A program made the translations under genes and the position numbers. DNA of 64,000 nt from an uncultured Aquimarina sp. (GTDB lineage: Bacteria; Bacteroidota; Bacteroidia; Flavobacteriales; Flavobacteriaceae). This document shows, piece after piece, positions 35,657 to 43,301 of the stretch (within the stretch, counting starts at the first letter, position 1; every line of letters starts with the position of its first letter). The notes beneath the pieces were generated by a model that did not search any database, was not told where the DNA came from, and saw nothing but the letters and a program-made list of their open reading frames with translations. The stretch covers positions 1 to 64,000 of the forward strand of contig CANLYR010000020.1 of assembly GCA_947495425.1 (NCBI GenBank), in the 5' to 3' direction.

Positions 35657-37357
35657 ATGAAGAAAGAACTACTTACCTTCTTATTATTAGTATCCGTTTT
35701 TACAATATCGTTTGCTCAATCCATCGAAAACAAGTGGATTTTAGAAAAAACTGAAAATGCTTCTGGACAGATTTTTCAAGGTGAAGAAGGGGACTATTTT
35801 CAATTTGATAAAGGGCATTTTTCTTACACTATTAATGCAGAAGAATCTCTTAAGGGAGATTATCTACAGCAACACAATATTTTACTTCTCTTTCCTGAAA
35901 CAGTAGAAGATTCTATTATAATATACAAAATAAATATCAATACAGATTCTACTTTGGTTTTGTTAAAGAAAGGAATTACATACTCTTTGACTGCTAAACA
36001 AGAGACTACAACTACAATTGGTAGTGCAGAAACAAATGACCTAATGCCCAATCAAGGTTTTTCTTTTACCAGTTTATGGAGAGGATTACTAGGGATGATT
36101 GTACTTATAGTAATCGCATATTTGTTTAGTAGCAATCGCAAAGCGATCAATTGGAAAACAGTTGGATTAGGTATTGGGTTTCAATTAATAATTGCTATTG
36201 GAGTCTTAAAAGTACCATTTGTACAAACAATATTTGAATGGATTGGAGGCCTGTTTGTAAGTGTTTTAGACTTTACTAGAGCAGGGAGTAAATTCCTGTT
36301 TGAAGGTTTGGTCGTAGACATGGATACCTTTGGTTTTATATTCGCTTTTCAAGTATTACCAACGATTATATTCTTTTCAGCTTTAACCTCCTTATTATTT
36401 TATTTGGGCATTATTCAAAAAGTAGTAAAAGGCTTGGCTTGGTTACTAAGCAAAGCGCTAAAGATATCTGGTGCAGAAAGTTTAAGTGTCGCCGGTAACA
36501 TCTTTTTAGGCCAAACAGAAGCACCGCTATTAATCAAAGCATATTTAGAAAAGATGAATAAGTCTGAAATGTTATTGGTGATGATCGGTGGCATGGCCAC
36601 TGTAGCAGGAGCTGTATTAGCAGCTTATATTGGGTTTTTAGGAGGAGACGATCCAGTTTTAAGATTGAAATTTGCAAAACACTTATTAGCAGCATCAGTA
36701 ATGGCAGCTCCAGGGGCAATTGTTATTTCTAAAATACTACTTCCGCAAACAGAAAAAATTAATACAGACGTACATGTTTCTTCAGAAAAAATAGGATCTA
36801 ATATTTTAGACGCAATAGCAAACGGAACAACTGAAGGTTTAAGACTAGCTGTAAATGTTGGCGCTATGTTATTAGTGTTTGTGGCTTTTATTGCTATGCT
36901 GAACGGCATATTAAGTTGGGTTGGAGACATCACTTTTGTAAACACTTGGATAGCATCAAATACAGCTTACCAAAGCTTATCTCTTGAGCTTGTTTTAGGT
37001 TATCTTTTTGCACCATTAATGTGGCTTATTGGAGTTGCCAAAGAAGATATAGCTTTGATGGGGCAACTTCTTGGTATAAAACTAGTAGCTAGTGAGTTTG
37101 TCGGCTATATACAATTGGCAGATTTAAAAAATGTAACGAATGCAACACATTTAACCTATCACAAATCTGTGATTATGGCTACGTATATGCTATGTGGATT
37201 TGCTAATTTTGCTTCAATTGGAATACAAATCGGTGGTATTGGTTCTTTGGCTCCGGGTCAGCGTAAAACATTATCCGAATTTGGAATGAAAGCACTAATA
37301 GGAGGTACTATTGCCTCATTACTATCAGCTACAATAGCAGGTATGATAATAGGATAA
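35657..37357 (+). CDS. NupC-type concentrative nucleoside transporter with extra N-terminal domain
   Basis: About 566 residues. From ATG 35657 the protein begins with a signal peptide (MKKELLTFLLLVSVFTISFA), so I prefer this start over 35642. Residues about 20-120 form a lipocalin-like, beta-rich extracytoplasmic domain absent from E. coli NupC. The CNT transporter core follows: FQVLPTIIFFSALTSLLFYL, SVAGNIFLGQTEAPLLIKAY (gate and substrate helix), and GMATVAGAVLAAYIG. It imports nucleosides with H+ or Na+. Its neighbour thyA may be a functional link (nucleotide supply), but the genes have separate promoters. Confidence 0.88.
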   Translation: MKKELLTFLLLVSVFTISFAQSIENKWILEKTENASGQIFQGEEGDYFQFDKGHFSYTINAEESLKGDYLQQHNILLLFPETVEDSIIIYKININTDSTLVLLKKGITYSLTAKQETTTTIGSAETNDLMPNQGFSFTSLWRGLLGMIVLIVIAYLFSSNRKAINWKTVGLGIGFQLIIAIGVLKVPFVQTIFEWIGGLFVSVLDFTRAGSKFLFEGLVVDMDTFGFIFAFQVLPTIIFFSALTSLLFYLGIIQKVVKGLAWLLSKALKISGAESLSVAGNIFLGQTEAPLLIKAYLEKMNKSEMLLVMIGGMATVAGAVLAAYIGFLGGDDPVLRLKFAKHLLAASVMAAPGAIVISKILLPQTEKINTDVHVSSEKIGSNILDAIANGTTEGLRLAVNVGAMLLVFVAFIAMLNGILSWVGDITFVNTWIASNTAYQSLSLELVLGYLFAPLMWLIGVAKEDIALMGQLLGIKLVASEFVGYIQLADLKNVTNATHLTYHKSVIMATYMLCGFANFASIGIQIGGIGSLAPGQRKTLSEFGMKALIGGTIASLLSATIAGMIIG

Positions 37358-37456
37358 TAATTCCTTTGTTTTTTTATCAAAAAAACATTCTTTATTACAA
37401 TTTTATAACTATTTTACAATATTACAATCAAACGATAGCTCAAAATCTATTTTTCG

Positions 37457-37464
37457 TATATTTG
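37457..37464 (+). promoter_or_regulatory. -7 promoter box of thyA
   Basis: TATATTTG matches TAnnTTTG and lies 44 bases upstream of the thyA ATG. No clear -33 TTTG was seen at the usual distance. Confidence 0.5.
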
Positions 37465-37507
37465 AAGAGGATCGCAGTAACGATTAATGTAACTTGTAAG
37501 AAAGAAT

Positions 37508-38332
37508 ATGAAACAATATCTTGACCTAGTGCGTCATGTGATAGAAAGTGGTAATACGAAAGAAGACCGAACAGGAACAGGAACAAAAAGCGTTTTTGGA
37601 TATCAAATGCGATTTGATCTTAGTCAAGGATTTCCTATGGTTACTACCAAGAAACTACATCTCAAATCCATAGTGCATGAATTATTATGGTTTTTAAAAG
37701 GAGATACTAATATATCGTATCTCCAGGAAAATGGTGTGCGTATCTGGAACGAATGGGCAGATGAAAAAGGAGATTTGGGACCAGTATACGGTCACCAATG
37801 GCGTAACTGGGATGGTAACGAAATAGATCAAATACAAGAAGTGGTTACTGCGCTTAAAAATAATCCTGACAGTCGACGTATGTTAGTGTCAGCATGGAAT
37901 CCTAGCGTATTACCAGATACTTCAAAATCTTTTTCAGAAAATGTAGCCAATGGAAAAGCAGCATTGCCGCCGTGCCATGCTTTTTTTCAATTTTATGTAG
38001 CCAATGGAAAATTATCTTGTCAACTATATCAGCGTAGTGCAGATATATTTTTGGGAGTGCCTTTTAATATCGCTTCTTATGCTTTGTTTACAATGATGAT
38101 GGCACAAGTGTGTGGGTATGAAGCTGGAGATTTTATACATACCTTTGGGGATGCACATATATATAATAATCATCTAGAACAACTTGAGTTGCAATTGTCT
38201 AGAGAACCACGTAAATTACCAAAAATGATAATTAATCCAGAGGTCAAAAATATTTTTGGCTTCGTTTTTGATGACTTTAAATTAGTAAACTACGATCCGC
38301 ACCCTCATATCAAGGGATCGGTCGCAGTTTAA
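37508..38332 (+). CDS. thyA: Thymidylate synthase
   Basis: A 274-residue enzyme that methylates dUMP with methylene-tetrahydrofolate. Motifs are EDRTGTGT (phosphate Arg loop), [12 protein letters not shown] with the nucleophilic Cys, [21 protein letters not shown] and [10 protein letters not shown]. The length is close to E. coli ThyA plus a small insertion. The partner DHFR gene is about 9 kb away at 47253. Confidence 0.97.
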   Translation: MKQYLDLVRHVIESGNTKEDRTGTGTKSVFGYQMRFDLSQGFPMVTTKKLHLKSIVHELLWFLKGDTNISYLQENGVRIWNEWADEKGDLGPVYGHQWRNWDGNEIDQIQEVVTALKNNPDSRRMLVSAWNPSVLPDTSKSFSENVANGKAALPPCHAFFQFYVANGKLSCQLYQRSADIFLGVPFNIASYALFTMMMAQVCGYEAGDFIHTFGDAHIYNNHLEQLELQLSREPRKLPKMIINPEVKNIFGFVFDDFKLVNYDPHPHIKGSVAV

Positions 38333-38355
38333 CCCCCAAATTTAAAATGTGAACC

Positions 38356-38787
38356 ATGAAGAAACTATTACTATTAATATGTGCAATATTACTTTCAGGA
38401 ATATCCTTCTCACAAGATGGTATAGTACTGTCGCAAGAGAATGCAAATGAAAAAGGTATTACCCCTATGTGGCCAAAATGTGAACGGTCGAGGCAAACCC
38501 CTACACAATGCTTTGATAATAAATTGAGAAATCATATTATCGCAAGTTTTGAGTACCCAGAAATTGCTTTAAGTGAAGGGTTGACAGGTACAGTTACTGT
38601 AGAATTTATTATAAATAAAAAAGGAAAAGTAGAAGTTTTAGAAGTTACAGGAGCTCATCGACACTTACAAAGAGAAGCGATCAGGATAATCAGAGCTATT
38701 CCTAAAATGGATGCCCCAGGTAAATGGGGTGATAAACCTATAGCAATTGCATATACGGTTCCAATTACTTTCTTAAAACCACAATAA
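38356..38787 (+). CDS. TonB C-terminal-domain protein, secreted
   Basis: A 143-residue protein with a signal peptide (MKKLLLLICAILLSGISFS). A TonB C-terminal domain is at about 60-140: FEYPEIALSEGLTGTVTVEF, INKKGKVEVLEVTGAHRHLQREAIRIIRAIPKM. It lacks the N-terminal membrane anchor and proline spacer of true TonB. In Bacteroidota such stand-alone periplasmic TonB-domain proteins are common and poorly understood. It lies 23 bases after thyA and is probably co-transcribed. Confidence 0.82.
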   Translation: MKKLLLLICAILLSGISFSQDGIVLSQENANEKGITPMWPKCERSRQTPTQCFDNKLRNHIIASFEYPEIALSEGLTGTVTVEFIINKKGKVEVLEVTGAHRHLQREAIRIIRAIPKMDAPGKWGDKPIAIAYTVPITFLKPQ

Positions 38788-38849
38788 AATATTCTGATAT
38801 TTTAACATTGGATTAACCTTGTTAAAAGTCTCACAAAAATAAAAATTAG

Positions 38850-38890
38850 TAAATTTGAGTGTATTCGTAAATCGAGTACACTCTTTTTTT
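38850..38890 (+). promoter_or_regulatory. egtB promoter box overlapping a terminator-like hairpin
   Basis: TAAATTTG (38850-38857) matches the -7 consensus. GAGTGTA (38857-38863) pairs with TACACTC (38877-38883) and is followed by seven T (38884-38890), which touch the egtB ATG at 38891. The hairpin probably terminates the thyA/TonB-domain transcript. A transcript starting just after the -7 box would lack the left arm of the stem and escape it. Confidence 0.6.
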
Positions 38891-40057
38891 ATGATTATAA
38901 CTGATAATTTACTTACCTCTTTTTTGAAAACCCGCTCTGATACAGAAGAGATTTGTGCCCCACTCCAGATCGAAGATTATGTGATTCAGCCTATAGTTGA
39001 TGTTTCTCCGCCCAAATGGCATTTAGGGCATACCACATGGTTTTTTGAAGAATTCATCTTGTCCAAATTTCTTAAGGATTATACACGTTTTCACTCAGAG
39101 TATGCTTATGTTTTTAATAGCTATTATGAGAGTATAGGTAAACGAGTAATACGCACAAATAGAGGAAACTTGTCAAGACCTACCGTAAGCGAGGTATATG
39201 AGTACAGAGATTATGTTACCTTGAACATGCAATCTCTTCTTGAGTACAATACTAATGCAGAAATACAAAAATTAGTTGAGATAGGTATTCACCATGAGAA
39301 ACAGCATCAAGAACTCTTACTAACGGATATTAAATACATATTGGGTAATAATCCCTTACTGCCTAAGTATAATGATACGTTTACAGAGCATACTGCTTAT
39401 GATGCCATTACAGAATATAATACTATCGAGGCAGGTATTTATGAAATTGGATATAACGGCAATGATTTTTGTTATGATAATGAACAGGGTGTACACAAGG
39501 TACTTCTTGGTGAGTATGCTATAGCAAATCAATTGGTGTCTAATAAAGAATATCTTGATTTTATAGAAGATAAAGGATATCAAAACAGTCTGCTATGGCA
39601 CGCTGAAGCCTGGGATTGGTTACAAAATGAGGACATAAAAACACCACTCTATTGGTATGAAATTGATGGGCATTACCAACAATATACATTGCAGGGAGTA
39701 AAAGATTTAAATCCCAACGCGCCAGTAACGCACCTATCCTACTATGAGGCATTTGCCTTTTCTCAATGGAAAGGAGAGCGGTTACCTACCGAGTTTGAAT
39801 GGGAAATAGCGCAATCCTATTTTGATTGGGGAACACGTTGGGAATGGACAGAAAGTGCATACTCACCTTATCCCAATTATAAAAAAGCTCCCGGAGCATT
39901 AGGAGAATACAACGGAAAATTCATGGTCAATCAAAAAGTGCTACGAGGGGGCTCTGTAGCAACACCCAAAAATCACACAAGACCAACGTATCGTAATTTT
40001 TTTCACCCACATCTTAGATGGCAATTCACAGGATTAAGACTTGTGAAGGATAAATAA
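38891..40057 (+). CDS. egtB: Ergothioneine biosynthesis protein EgtB (sulfoxide synthase)
   Basis: Non-heme iron enzyme of about 388 residues. It joins trimethylhistidine to a thiol donor with O2 during ergothioneine synthesis. The N-terminal DinB-like part has the iron ligands in PKWHLGHTTWFFEEF and HHEKQHQELLLTD (HxxxH). The C-terminal half is a formylglycine-generating-enzyme-like fold (ASQWKGERLPTEFEWEIA, VLRGGSVATPKNHTRPTYRN). ATG 38891 is preferred because the TTG at 38855 lies in the promoter box. It is first in an egtB-egtD-DUF427 operon. Confidence 0.95.
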   Translation: MIITDNLLTSFLKTRSDTEEICAPLQIEDYVIQPIVDVSPPKWHLGHTTWFFEEFILSKFLKDYTRFHSEYAYVFNSYYESIGKRVIRTNRGNLSRPTVSEVYEYRDYVTLNMQSLLEYNTNAEIQKLVEIGIHHEKQHQELLLTDIKYILGNNPLLPKYNDTFTEHTAYDAITEYNTIEAGIYEIGYNGNDFCYDNEQGVHKVLLGEYAIANQLVSNKEYLDFIEDKGYQNSLLWHAEAWDWLQNEDIKTPLYWYEIDGHYQQYTLQGVKDLNPNAPVTHLSYYEAFAFSQWKGERLPTEFEWEIAQSYFDWGTRWEWTESAYSPYPNYKKAPGALGEYNGKFMVNQKVLRGGSVATPKNHTRPTYRNFFHPHLRWQFTGLRLVKDK

Positions 40058-40071
40058 TTCTACTTTTTTTT

Positions 40072-41046
40072 ATGAGTTCCAAAGACCAAAAAGTATCAGT
40101 TTCGACTTTCGAAAAGGAAGTTTATGAAGGATTAACAGCGTTTCCTAAATATCTATCATCAAAATATTTTTATGATGAAATAGGAGATAAACTTTTTCAA
40201 CAGATAATGGCACTGCCCGAATATTATCTTACAAGAGCCGAATATGAAATCTTTCAAACACATCAATCGGATATTATTAAAAGTTTTGATACTGCAAAAG
40301 AGGGTTTCGATTTGATAGAACTCGGGGCAGGAGACGGAAAAAAAACCAAAGTATTATTACAAGAACTATTAAACCAGCAGTACGACTTTGCTTATAATCC
40401 AATAGATATTAGTCAAAATGCTATTGATGGATTGGTGAGGAACCTAAGTCTTGAGATGCCAGAAATAGTTGTTGAGGGTCAAATAGGGGAGTATTTTGAA
40501 GTTTTAGATCGATTGAAGCATATCAGCGATCGCAAAAAGGTAATTATGGTACTTGGGTCTAATATTGGTAATTTATTGCACCCTAGAGCCATTCAATTTC
40601 TAGAAAAATTAGGTAATGCGATGCATTCTGGGGATCTGGTTTTTATGGGTTTTGATCAAAAAAAACATCCTCAGAAAATTTTAGATGCGTATAACGATAA
40701 ATCTGGTGTAACCGCAGCATTTAATAAAAATGTGTTGACCAGAATTAATAAAGAACTTGGCGGAAATTTTGATCTTGATAAATTTATGCATTGGGAAACG
40801 TATGATCCTGAAAGCGGAACTGCGAAAAGCTATCTTATCAGTACAGAAAAGCAAACGGTAGCTATCAATAGTCTATCATTAGAAATTCATTTTGAAGCTT
40901 GGGAAAGTATGCATACCGAAATCTCTCAGAAATATGATGATGATACCGTAAAATGGCTTGCAGAAGAAGCGGGTCTCGAGATTGTGAAATCTTTTACAGA
41001 CAGTAATAAAGATTATAAAAATTATTTGCTCAAAAAAACAGAATAA
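40072..41046 (+). CDS. egtD: L-histidine N(alpha)-methyltransferase EgtD
   Basis: A 324-residue SAM-dependent methyltransferase that makes trimethylhistidine (hercynine). Features are FPKYLSSKYFYDEIGDKLF near the N-terminus, motif I LIELGAGDGKKTKVLL, YNPIDISQNAI, and VIMVLGSNIGNL. It starts 14 bases after egtB. With egtB it supplies a full two-enzyme route to the ergothioneine sulfoxide; no separate EgtE lyase gene was seen next to it. Confidence 0.95.
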   Translation: MSSKDQKVSVSTFEKEVYEGLTAFPKYLSSKYFYDEIGDKLFQQIMALPEYYLTRAEYEIFQTHQSDIIKSFDTAKEGFDLIELGAGDGKKTKVLLQELLNQQYDFAYNPIDISQNAIDGLVRNLSLEMPEIVVEGQIGEYFEVLDRLKHISDRKKVIMVLGSNIGNLLHPRAIQFLEKLGNAMHSGDLVFMGFDQKKHPQKILDAYNDKSGVTAAFNKNVLTRINKELGGNFDLDKFMHWETYDPESGTAKSYLISTEKQTVAINSLSLEIHFEAWESMHTEISQKYDDDTVKWLAEEAGLEIVKSFTDSNKDYKNYLLKKTE

Positions 41047-41068
41047 AGAAAATTAAAATTTAGTAAGA

Positions 41069-41350
41069 ATGAAAGCAATTTGGAACGGAAAGGTAATAGC
41101 AGAAAGTAAGGATACTAAGGTGATAGAAAATAATCATTATTTTCCGCCAGAAGCCATAAAAAAAGAATTTTTTAAGTCAAGTGAGACCCATACTAACTGC
41201 CCATGGAAAGGTGTAGCGTCATATTATACTATCGATGTAAACGGACAAGAAAACATAGATGCTGCCTGGTATTATCCCGAAACTAGTGATCTGGCAAAAC
41301 AAATCAAAGGATATGTAGCTTTTTGGAAAGGTGTTGAAGTTGTGGAGTAG
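41069..41350 (+). CDS. Short DUF427 protein in the ergothioneine operon
   Basis: A 93-residue single-domain DUF427 protein with family motifs TNCPWKGVASYYTIDVNG and AAWYYPE, ending in a FWKGVEVVE tail. DUF427 folds as a small beta-tent, and its biochemical role is unknown. It follows egtD by 22 bases in the same direction, so it is likely co-transcribed with the ergothioneine genes and may act in the same pathway. A remnant of the same 3' end is repeated at 42269-42298. Confidence 0.88.
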   Translation: MKAIWNGKVIAESKDTKVIENNHYFPPEAIKKEFFKSSETHTNCPWKGVASYYTIDVNGQENIDAAWYYPETSDLAKQIKGYVAFWKGVEVVE

Positions 41351-41662
41351 GTCTCAACCGCAACACCTCAAGATATATCAAAGTGAAAACTTCGATTAAT
41401 TGATCTATTTCCAAAACACGTATAACCGTAGGAGATAACTTGTTATCATTTCCAAAGTTTGCCATATACAGTTTATATGTATATATTCTCCATCGGGGCC
41501 CTAGAGCAGTATAATGATCGTTTTAACATAGAATTATGCGCAAGGAAGGTTAGTATCTCTACTAAATATGAGTAATTGTACTCATGTTTCTCACGACCCT
41601 AAGTATTAAGTTTAAAAAGTTTAAATACTTTGAACTATAATAAACCTATAAATTAAATTAGA
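41351..41662. promoter_or_regulatory. Upstream region of the lectin lipoprotein gene, with palindrome at 41568-41585
   Basis: No gene is seen in these 312 bases. Positions 41568-41585 read ATGAGTA-ATTG-TACTCAT, with perfect 7-bp arms, about 78 bases before the lectin start. The same arms with the same 4-bp spacing occur at 54739-54756 and 54893-54918 in front of other envelope and signalling genes. I infer a shared operator. Confidence 0.55.
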
Positions 41663-42241
41663 ATGAAAGTATTACTAAAAATCTTATCCATAGTTGCAGT
41701 ATGTTTTATGGTTATTTCTTGTAGTAAAGAATCCTTAGAAACAGAAAATTTTGAAATCGCAAAACCAAGTGAAGAAGTTAGTCAAAAAGCATTAACTATT
41801 AGAGGCGGATTTATAAACGATGTTACTATCCTAGTATCTGATTTTTGTATAGCTAGACCTACAGGAAATAAAAACCTTGTATTTGGGCTTAACGGAAGAC
41901 TGCAGGTTGGTGACTATTTGTATGTTTTACAAACTAACGGTAATTTTGTGTGTTACAATCTAGCCAAAGGCAATGGACGACTTACCAAACCTGTTTGGGC
42001 AACTGGAACACAAAATACACCGACTACTAGAATGTATTTTCAGAGTGATGGCAATATTGTGGCTTATAACAATGATAGCCTGAGCAATGATTATTGGAAT
42101 AGTGGTACCCCTAATTACTCTAGTGTTACTTATAAGTTTCAGAATGATGGAAATCTTGTTGTTACCATAGGTAGTTTAGGGCGAAGAACCATATTTGATG
42201 CCAAAAGAGATATGCCTGATATATACCGTGAAAATTTTTAA
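41663..42241 (+). CDS. Bulb-type (mannose-binding) lectin-domain lipoprotein
   Basis: A 192-residue lipoprotein. The signal ends in lipobox VISC at about residue 20. The rest is a bulb-lectin (B-lectin) beta-prism with three QxDGNxVxY-like repeats: LQTNGNFVCY, FQSDGNIVAY and FQNDGNLVVT. The first and third deviate at one or more of the mannose-binding residues (D to N; Y to T). It is presumably displayed on the cell surface for glycan binding. Related domains also occur in lectin-like bacteriocins. It is flanked by a DUF427 gene end on both sides, suggesting insertion. Confidence 0.85.
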   Translation: MKVLLKILSIVAVCFMVISCSKESLETENFEIAKPSEEVSQKALTIRGGFINDVTILVSDFCIARPTGNKNLVFGLNGRLQVGDYLYVLQTNGNFVCYNLAKGNGRLTKPVWATGTQNTPTTRMYFQSDGNIVAYNNDSLSNDYWNSGTPNYSSVTYKFQNDGNLVVTIGSLGRRTIFDAKRDMPDIYRENF

Positions 42242-42256
42242 AAACTGAAAAATTAA

Positions 42257-42298
42257 ATAAGTACGACTTATTGGAAAGGCGTTGAAGTTGTAGAATAA
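42257..42298 (+). repeat. Remnant copy of the DUF427 gene 3' end
   Basis: In frame, 42269-42298 encode YWKGVEVVE and a stop, nearly identical to the last codons of the DUF427 gene (41321-41350, FWKGVEVVE and stop). DNA identity is high, with about four changes over 30 bases. Weaker similarity continues a few bases upstream. The lectin gene lies exactly between the two copies, so the remnant looks like the scar of a tandem duplication, or an insertion that split a second DUF427 copy. Confidence 0.65.
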
Positions 42299-42337
42299 AA
42301 CTTAGAATCCTGTCTATATGGTTTGAGAGGATATAAG

Positions 42338-43123
42338 TTACATGGGAGACAATCCAACTTCCTTTCTTCTTTCATTCACATGTATTGAATCCTGAATGGT
42401 GTAGTTGCCTATTGAAGCTCTTTGTGTCCCATATACCTGATCATAATTATTTTGTATGAGTAACCTGTCTTGCATTGTAGCTAGCGTTGCCAGAGGAAGA
42501 TCGCCTTCTTGAGCAGCAATGTAAAACTTTGGATAATAATGCCCCAAAATCTCTTTAGGTGCATGTTGTATAGCTACATAAACCCCTAACATCGCTTTAA
42601 TACCAACTTTCTTTTTTTTTGGCATACCGCATTTTTCCAAAATACCTATAGCTTTATTTTTATTTATAGCGTCAATTTTTTTCATGTCAATACCAGTTAT
42701 CCTGGATTCTTGATCCGTATCAAAAATATCTTCCAAAGATATTTTTAACTGTTTACAATCTATAGATTCTTGAGCCGCAGTATAAGCAGGCTTCATTAAT
42801 GAATATGTAATAGAAAGATCAATAAGCTTATCGTGATAGGTCACAGCATCTCGAAATCTAATCTCTTTAATAATATGCTTATCATCGATATAAAAATCCT
42901 TGCCTAGATAGGTTTTAGTATAAATTTTTTGTTGTTTTTCAGAAAGAATTTCATTAGAGAAGCCTTTATATATGGCTTGAGACACATCATAATTAGTATT
43001 AGCAATGATACTCATGATTTCTAGTTCGGATAGTTTTACCAAACCAGAATTTGTTGTACAACATTGAAAATTCAATACTATAAAAATCCAAAGGATCCTT
43101 TTAAAAATGAGATTCATTCTCAA
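42338..43123 (-). CDS. DUF6624-domain lipoprotein
   Basis: A 261-residue protein with an N-terminal hydrophobic signal ending in QCC, probably lipidated. The C-terminal part matches what I know of DUF6624: VYVAIQHAPKEILGHYYPKFYIAAQEGDLPLATLATMQDRLL, with YGTQ and VNERRKEVGLSPM (positions only approximate). The function of the domain is unknown. It stands alone between the lectin and T9SS genes. Confidence 0.72.
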   Translation of the reverse strand: MRMNLIFKRILWIFIVLNFQCCTTNSGLVKLSELEIMSIIANTNYDVSQAIYKGFSNEILSEKQQKIYTKTYLGKDFYIDDKHIIKEIRFRDAVTYHDKLIDLSITYSLMKPAYTAAQESIDCKQLKISLEDIFDTDQESRITGIDMKKIDAINKNKAIGILEKCGMPKKKKVGIKAMLGVYVAIQHAPKEILGHYYPKFYIAAQEGDLPLATLATMQDRLLIQNNYDQVYGTQRASIGNYTIQDSIHVNERRKEVGLSPM

Positions 43124-43301
43124 ACTATTTAGATGTTAAAAGTACAAAGTATTTTAGCCATTTCTAAAATGGATGAGAATATCAGTAAAAGTACTTTCAA
43201 ATCATCAAACTGAACCCAAAAAAGTGTTTAACGTACAGATTTTAAGAATATACTTGACAGACTCAGTTTGATGATTAGATATTGTACTACTGATAAGTAT
43301 T

